Assembly: GCA_003550305.1 (NCBI GenBank)
Contig: QKYT01000467.1
Span: 1-11,766, forward strand
Source: Glomus cerebriforme
Lineage: Eukaryota; Glomeromycota; Glomeromycetes; Glomerales; Glomeraceae
Length of the DNA stretch: 11,766 bases
Direction of reading: 5' to 3'
The notes beneath the pieces were generated by a model, which made no database searches, had not been told where the DNA came from, and saw nothing but the letters and a program-made list of their open reading frames with translations. The position numbers and the translations under genes were made by a program. Below are positions 7,247 through 11,766 of this stretch, in pieces; the first letter of the stretch is position 1; each line of letters opens with the position of its first letter.

Positions 7247-8632
7247 TAAATAAAATAAAAAATTTGAACCTTTAATTATTTAATTTATTTATTTCTTACT
7301 TCTTATTTAATCAAATGCACAAGGCGATAAAAAAAAAAGTCATAAATAAAGAGAGCAACGTAAAAAAAAAACCAAGGGAAATGTTTCAAACAGTTTAAAT
7401 TTAATAAAAGCCAAGAACTGATCAACACAACACGTATAAATTTTTAAAGTACTTAAAACTGTTGAGGGACATAATAAAAAATAATATATTTGAGTGGCGG
7501 TAATAAAGACGGACCGATCCATTTTTAGAAGTCTAACGCATTAAATAATAACTAATGTCTGTCTGATAAGAAAAAAGGACTATAACTATACTGTTTTTAG
7601 TAATTTCATATACCATAAATTTAAGGAATATTCATATTGTGTATTAACTTTTTCAAGTTTATCATCAAATACTAATCAATTATTAAAAAGTTATCAAAGG
7701 TTAAAAAAAAAAAAAAAAAGAAAAAACAAAGACATCCTCCAAGGCTTTGAATTTAACAATGATTACTCTATATAAAGCCAAGAAACCTAAGAAACCCAAG
7801 ATAGATCGTCAATGCTTTAGCTCGAAACATGACAATAGTTTGAGACACTCCCTCATCTTGGCAATTTTTGATACTATAAATAATTTCCGGAACTTATTAT
7901 AGAAGCCACAAACGAGTTCCCGATGATTATATTAGAACTATGATGCAATGCATCTCAAAAAAGCTTAATTTATTATCAAATATAACAATTCCAGAAAATG
8001 AAAAATGTTTATAAATTGAATATAAAATCTACTTAAAAACATTCGTTCAAAAAAAAAAAAAAATTTTTCTTTATGGATTCTGAAACCTATTACTAAATAT
8101 CACATTACGAATGTTACATAAATTTAATTAAGGTAAAATGTCATTTAATTGTCTTTCTAATTCGACATTCAAATTAATTAGTTTGTAACAAATTCGCCTC
8201 ATGTTACCATAATACATTTGATGATCCTCCTTTGTTAGTAGGCGAAAAAAAATTAAAACCCAAAATTTCATTATTTAGATTAATTTTTAGTTTTTTTTTG
8301 GGTTCTCTTTCTAAAACATTTATTTTATTTTATTTTTAATATTATTAAGCACTCTCACTGGTTGAGTTTGTTTTATATTCTTGACAAAAGAGAATCTTTT
8401 ATAACTTAGTAGCTTTTATAGTTTATCACACAAAGTCTTACAGCTTAACCTTCCTTAATTTTTTTTTGTCTGTGAGCTGGTCTCTCGCTTTAATATACTC
8501 TTATTCCTTCAATCATAAATTTCTAAAGTACCAATTTCCAATAATTTCTAAACTCGCCTATTCTAACATTTTTATTAATTGTAAAAGTGTAGTGTCTACG
8601 CCACGAACGTTATTTTATACTTGTAAACAAAA

Positions 8633-10028
8633 ATGTTGGGGTCACAAGATTTTGCGGCCGGTTATTATCAGGTCTTGACCTATACAGGAATAATAATTAT
8701 ACTCTCAATAATATATCAATTTAATCAAATATCAAAATATATAACTCGTACAAAATGGCCTCAAATTCCCGATTTACCAAGTAGAAGAGAAGGAAAAAAA
8801 AATGAGGGAGAACAATCGACCACTACTTATTTACCTGATACCACTAAAATTCATGCCGAACCAACTGTAATGTTCCATAAGTTTACAAATTATACCCTTC
8901 ATGTGTTTTCTGTCGGTGATATGACGGTTGGAGAAATCTTGTTATTTGTGCTCTTTATTGTGATCAATCTTATTTTCCTCTTATCACCTTTCCCAGCTGA
9001 TGCTTCAGGCGGAGAAACTTTTAGTAAAAGATGTGCATACCTTGCATTGGCAAATGCTGCTTTTGTATTCCCCTTAGCTACTAGAAATTCAATTTTCCTT
9101 AAATTAATTGGCGTTCCTTTTGAACGTTTGATTAGATTTCATCGATGGGTTGGACGTACAATTTTTTTCCTTATTACTTTCCATGGATCTTTTCAAATTC
9201 AACAATCTTATGAGGGTAGTGAATCAGTTTCTCAAGCTCTCGTTGGAACTCCAACTAATCAATGGGGATTTTTAGCTTACATCTCCTTAATTATTATTAT
9301 GTTCACTTCTCATTCTGTAATCCGTAGATATGCTTTTGAAGTGTTTTATTGGTCTCATTTCAGTTTTATCTTTTTTATTATATTCGGTAATTTGCATCAA
9401 CCTGAATTCATTCAGTTCACAGCAATTGGAATGGGTCTTTATATTATCGATCGTCTTGCTCGTTTTATTTTTGGACTTGGAACTATTAATGTGATTGGAA
9501 TAGAGGCCATCCAATCTGGAGTCACTAAAATTATTTTTGAATTTAAAGATTATTATGAATCTGGACAATATATGTTTATTAATCTGGCAAATTTGAACCC
9601 ACCGGTTTCATTGTTAGCTTGGCATCCTATATCATTTTCTTCTTCACCTAGTGTTATGGATGATGGTGTTCATTATGCTAGCATTCATATGAAAGTTCAA
9701 GGTGGGTTTTCAAGAAATCTTTATGCTAGATCACATGAAGGACTTCAATATAATCAAGTTCCATTAAAAATGAGAGTAGATGGACCTTATGGAAAAACAA
9801 GTCTTGATTTTATGCAGCATAATACTGTAGTGTTAGTAAGTGGTGGTATTGGTATTACTCCAATGATCAGTATATTACGTGACTTGGTTGATCGACAAGT
9901 CGCTAATATGCCAATAGTCACGCAATCCATATATTTCTTATGGGTCATACCTGATACAGGTAATTTATAAATATTTTCTTTTATACAATTTTTCATCCTA
10001 GAATATTTGGTTAAGCGCTTTCCTAATT

Positions 10029-10061
<33 letters not shown>

Positions 10062-10378
10062 TAGATGCATATCAATGGTTTGGATCAGAATTACGTGAAT
10101 TAATGTCCCGAGCTGGAACTTTACCACAAAACAAATATATTCTTGACGTTAAAGTGTTCTTAACTCGTTCAACAACCACACCATCATCGATCTTTTTCCA
10201 AGGTCGACCTGATTTTTCAATATTTTTTCATGATATAAAACGATTCCATGGTTCTGGTGATATCGCGGTTGGTGTATGTGGTCCTGCTGTTATGTTGAAA
10301 CAAGTACGAAATGCAGCTGTACAATCAAGCGATGAAACTTGTTTATTTAAAGTTCATTCTGAAACCTTCGAATTATAA
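8633..10378 (+). CDS. Ferric reductase / NADPH oxidase family flavocytochrome (two exons)
   Basis: The coding sequence is join(8633..9959,10065..10378), 546 residues. It should be a membrane flavocytochrome moving electrons from NAD(P)H through FAD and two b-type haems across the membrane, to ferric iron, cupric ion or oxygen. Membrane helices lie at about 14-30, 98-118, 134-150, 165-185, 212-228, 237-255 and 262-280. Haem ligands are His170 and His184 (FHRWVGR...FHGSF) and His242 and His255 (YWSHF...GNLHQ), with the classic 13-14 spacing. The FAD motif HPISFSS is at 331-337, DGPYG at 383-387, the nucleotide motif GGIGITP at 404-410, and the terminal CGP at 514-516. There is no EF-hand extension. 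Removing the intron joins WVIPDT to DAYQWFG in frame. Length and motifs suggest a complete enzyme. Ferric/cupric reductase is my first choice, NADPH oxidase the alternative; sequence alone does not settle the acceptor. The start has A-rich context and is followed by a full N-terminal helix. Confidence 0.88.
9960..10064 (+). other. Spliceosomal intron, 105 nt, phase 1
   Basis: The donor GTAATT follows ACAG and the acceptor is ATAG before ATGCATATC. A branch-like CTAAT lies at 10023-10027. Reading through would stop at 9968-9970, just before the conserved end of the nucleotide-binding domain, whereas splicing restores the family reading frame. Unusually, the stretch before the acceptor is T15 followed by A17 (10030-10061). 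Confidence 0.85.
10030..10061 (+). repeat. T15A17 tract within the intron
   Basis: Fifteen T followed by seventeen A form a near-perfect palindrome ending at the intron's TAG acceptor (10062-10064). In RNA it could fold into a U-A hairpin covering the pyrimidine tract. The exact length may be uncertain because of homopolymer sequencing error. Confidence 0.75.
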
Positions 10379-10400
10379 ACCTATATAAAGTAACAAATAC

Positions 10401-10419
10401 AATAAATATATTAAATAAA
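10401..10419 (+). terminator. Probable poly(A) signal of the flavocytochrome gene
   Basis: Two AATAAA hexamers (10401-10406 and 10414-10419) lie 23-41 bp after the stop codon, followed by AT-rich sequence with T-runs near 10497-10517. AATAAA is frequent by chance in this composition, so the call rests on position. Confidence 0.4.
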
Positions 10420-10519
10420 TGGAATACATCAAATGATCAAAATACAATTAAAAACTTTATAATATACTACAAAAATTTTGTTAATATTTTGTATATTTTT
10501 TTTTGTTTTTTTTTTTTAA

Positions 10520-10683
10520 TTAAAATCTTTGTTCTTTAGTTTGTATTAATTCAATAATATTGAATAGTAAAGTTTCAATTAATATATTAAATGATCCTTC
10601 AAATTGTGTAAGGGGAGGTTATACTGGTATATTTTAAATTCCAAAACGGAAATAGTATGATCTCCTTTCCAATCCCCATCTAC
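10520..10683 (-). pseudogene. Faint coding-like remnant, unrecognised
   Basis: On the minus strand two overlapping frames look protein-like. One runs from 10683 (VDGDWKGDHTISVLEFK) to a stop at 10579-10581. The other runs from 10618 (PPLTQFEGSFNILIETLL) through FNIIELIQTKEQRF to a stop at 10520-10522. The base composition is richer in G and C than its surroundings. No start codon, no long frame and no known domain are seen. It may be the end of an eroded gene or a repeat fragment. Confidence 0.3.
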
Positions 10684-11766
10684 ATTTAAAATTTTTTTAA
10701 ATTAAATAAAGTAAAAAATAATATTTTATTTTAAAGTAAAATTCAAAAAAATTACCAATTTCTTACATTTTCTTAAAATTTATTTAGATAATAATCTAAA
10801 AACCTTTTGTTTTGTAATTAGACTATTTACTTAAAACTAATTCTTTGTTACTATATATTTAAATAATAAGAAATAAAATATAAAGTAAAAAAAAAACATA
10901 ATTATGAATTAAATTCAAAATATTTAAAAATATTAAATTGATAATAATATTGCACTCAATAATAATGTTTATAAAAAATATTGGCCTATACTATAAGTTA
11001 ATTTTGACTAAAAAAAATAGTAGTACTTTAATATTTAATAATTTGTAATTCAATAATTGGATTTATATGATTTTGAATTTGTTTAAAAGATAAAAATATA
11101 GGCTTTTTAATAATATAAAATTTACATAATTTAAATAAATACTTGTGAAGTAATTTGTATTCAAAAATCTGATTTATATGATATTAACTTTTATATTATA
11201 TTTTATTTTATATAGATTTAATAGTTTTGATTATAAAAGAAAAATGTAACTATGACAAATATATAAATAATAGGTAGTATTTATACAAATTATTAAGAAT
11301 AGCTAATAAAATTATAGCTATATCTGTTATATAATCAATTATTAATCAGACATATCTGAATGACTTTTGAAAGGTAAAAAATAACAATTTTTTCTTTTTT
11401 TTCTTTATATAATTTAAATAAATTTTTATTTCTTCCTCAATAGATGAACTTACTTATCCTTATAAATATAAACAGTCTGCTTTTTAGGAGAAAACTTAGC
11501 TAAAATTATAATTTAGAATAAAATAGATTTTTTTTTATATTTTTTATTTAATTAGAATTACTTATAATAAACCTATATCTAAATAAAAATAAAAATAAAA
11601 AAGTGAAAAATAATAGAATATTTTGTGATTGTCATTTTGGTAATAAATTTCTGAAAGGTAAACTTTACTTAAATTAGATTATAACTGCTATTTAAATAAT
11701 AATCTTATCTATCATAAATTGAAAAGACCAGTAGGGTTCCGCAATTTGATTTGATATTTGATATTT
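10684..11766. other. AT-rich spacer, no gene seen
   Basis: No frame of useful length or protein-like composition was found on either strand. The sequence is poly-A/T and TATA-like low complexity. The last 65 bases change character: GACCAGTAGGGTTCCGC at about 11727-11743 is followed by a short tandem repeat. Confidence 0.65.
11744..11766 (+). repeat. Short tandem repeat of (T)GATATTT cut by the window end
   Basis: The tail reads as an imperfect repeat of GATTT/GATATTT, at least three units, and is still continuing at the last base. The GC-richer phrase just before it suggests the edge of a dispersed repeat. Confidence 0.5.

Larger units (their letters stand above)
7089..8632. other. Shared divergent intergenic region
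   Basis: The 1.54-kb gap separates the starts of two divergently transcribed genes, so it must hold both promoters. I see no supported gene in it; short frames on both strands show no protein-like composition. It contains the 16-bp palindrome (7181-7196), long homopolymer tracts (T12A12 at 7223-7246, A17 at 7703-7719, A-runs near 8050), and a GATA-type site GTCTGATAA at 7561-7569. A small hairpin has arms TTCGCCT and AGGCGAA near 8195-8248. The last 150-200 bases before 8633 are probably the 5' untranslated leader of the plus-strand gene. Confidence 0.65.

Noticed and set aside
7340..7522. A 60-codon minus-strand frame in the intergenic region
   Set aside because: Composition is random-like, with no neighbouring exon or domain; most likely chance.
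8466..8678. A 70-codon plus-strand frame just upstream of the flavocytochrome gene
   Set aside because: It overlaps the true start in another frame and lies in the likely 5' leader; no recognisable protein.
9287..9568. A 93-codon minus-strand frame
   Set aside because: It is antisense to conserved flavocytochrome exon sequence and is a shadow.
9787..9996. A 69-codon minus-strand frame
   Set aside because: It is antisense to the GGIGITP region and intron of the flavocytochrome gene and is a shadow.
10007..10378. A separate 123-codon gene starting at 10007
   Set aside because: The first part translates intron sequence, including the homopolymer. From 10065 it is the second exon of the flavocytochrome, ending in the family's CGP motif.

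Overview
The window looks like nuclear DNA of a fungus, most likely an arbuscular mycorrhizal fungus of the Rhizophagus (Glomeromycotina) type. It is very AT-rich with long poly-A/T tracts, the oxidoreductase gene has a spliceosomal-type GT...TAG intron, and transposon debris is abundant. The genus is an inference, not proven by the sequence. About eleven ambiguous N bases occur (eight between 214 and 241, and single ones at 1268, 1305 and 1379), so this is draft-quality sequence.

Layout. 1-816 is AT-rich spacer. 817-1802 is a non-autonomous pogo/Tc1-mariner-like element with a TA target duplication; a foldback hAT-type MITE (1055-1429) with an 8-bp target duplication is nested inside it. Just beyond, 1823 to about 4500 on the minus strand is the wreck of a RecQ-like DNA helicase gene: nearly all helicase motifs and the C-terminal zinc-binding cysteines can be read, but across several frames and many stops. 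It is preceded by a further readable N-terminal region I do not recognise. 4721-5139 is a possible small inverted-repeat element. 5140-6350 is spacer.

Two intact genes follow, divergently arranged. 7088-6351 (minus) encodes a 245-residue secretory-pathway, single-pass membrane protein with a reelin (Reeler) domain. 8633-10378 (plus, one 105-nt intron) encodes a 546-residue ferric-reductase/NADPH-oxidase family flavocytochrome with all four haem histidines and the FAD and NAD(P)H motifs. They share a 1.5-kb intergenic region that holds a perfect GC-rich 16-bp palindrome about 100 bp upstream of the reelin-domain gene.

10379-11766 is AT-rich spacer. It has a probable poly(A) signal zone for the oxidoreductase, a faint coding-like remnant near 10520-10683, and the start of a short tandem repeat running off the window end.

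How the parts relate: the two live genes both make membrane proteins facing the cell surface or secretory pathway and may share regulation through the common intergenic region, but nothing in the sequence proves a joint function. The left half is a transposon graveyard. No CRISPR, rRNA or convincing tRNA was seen.
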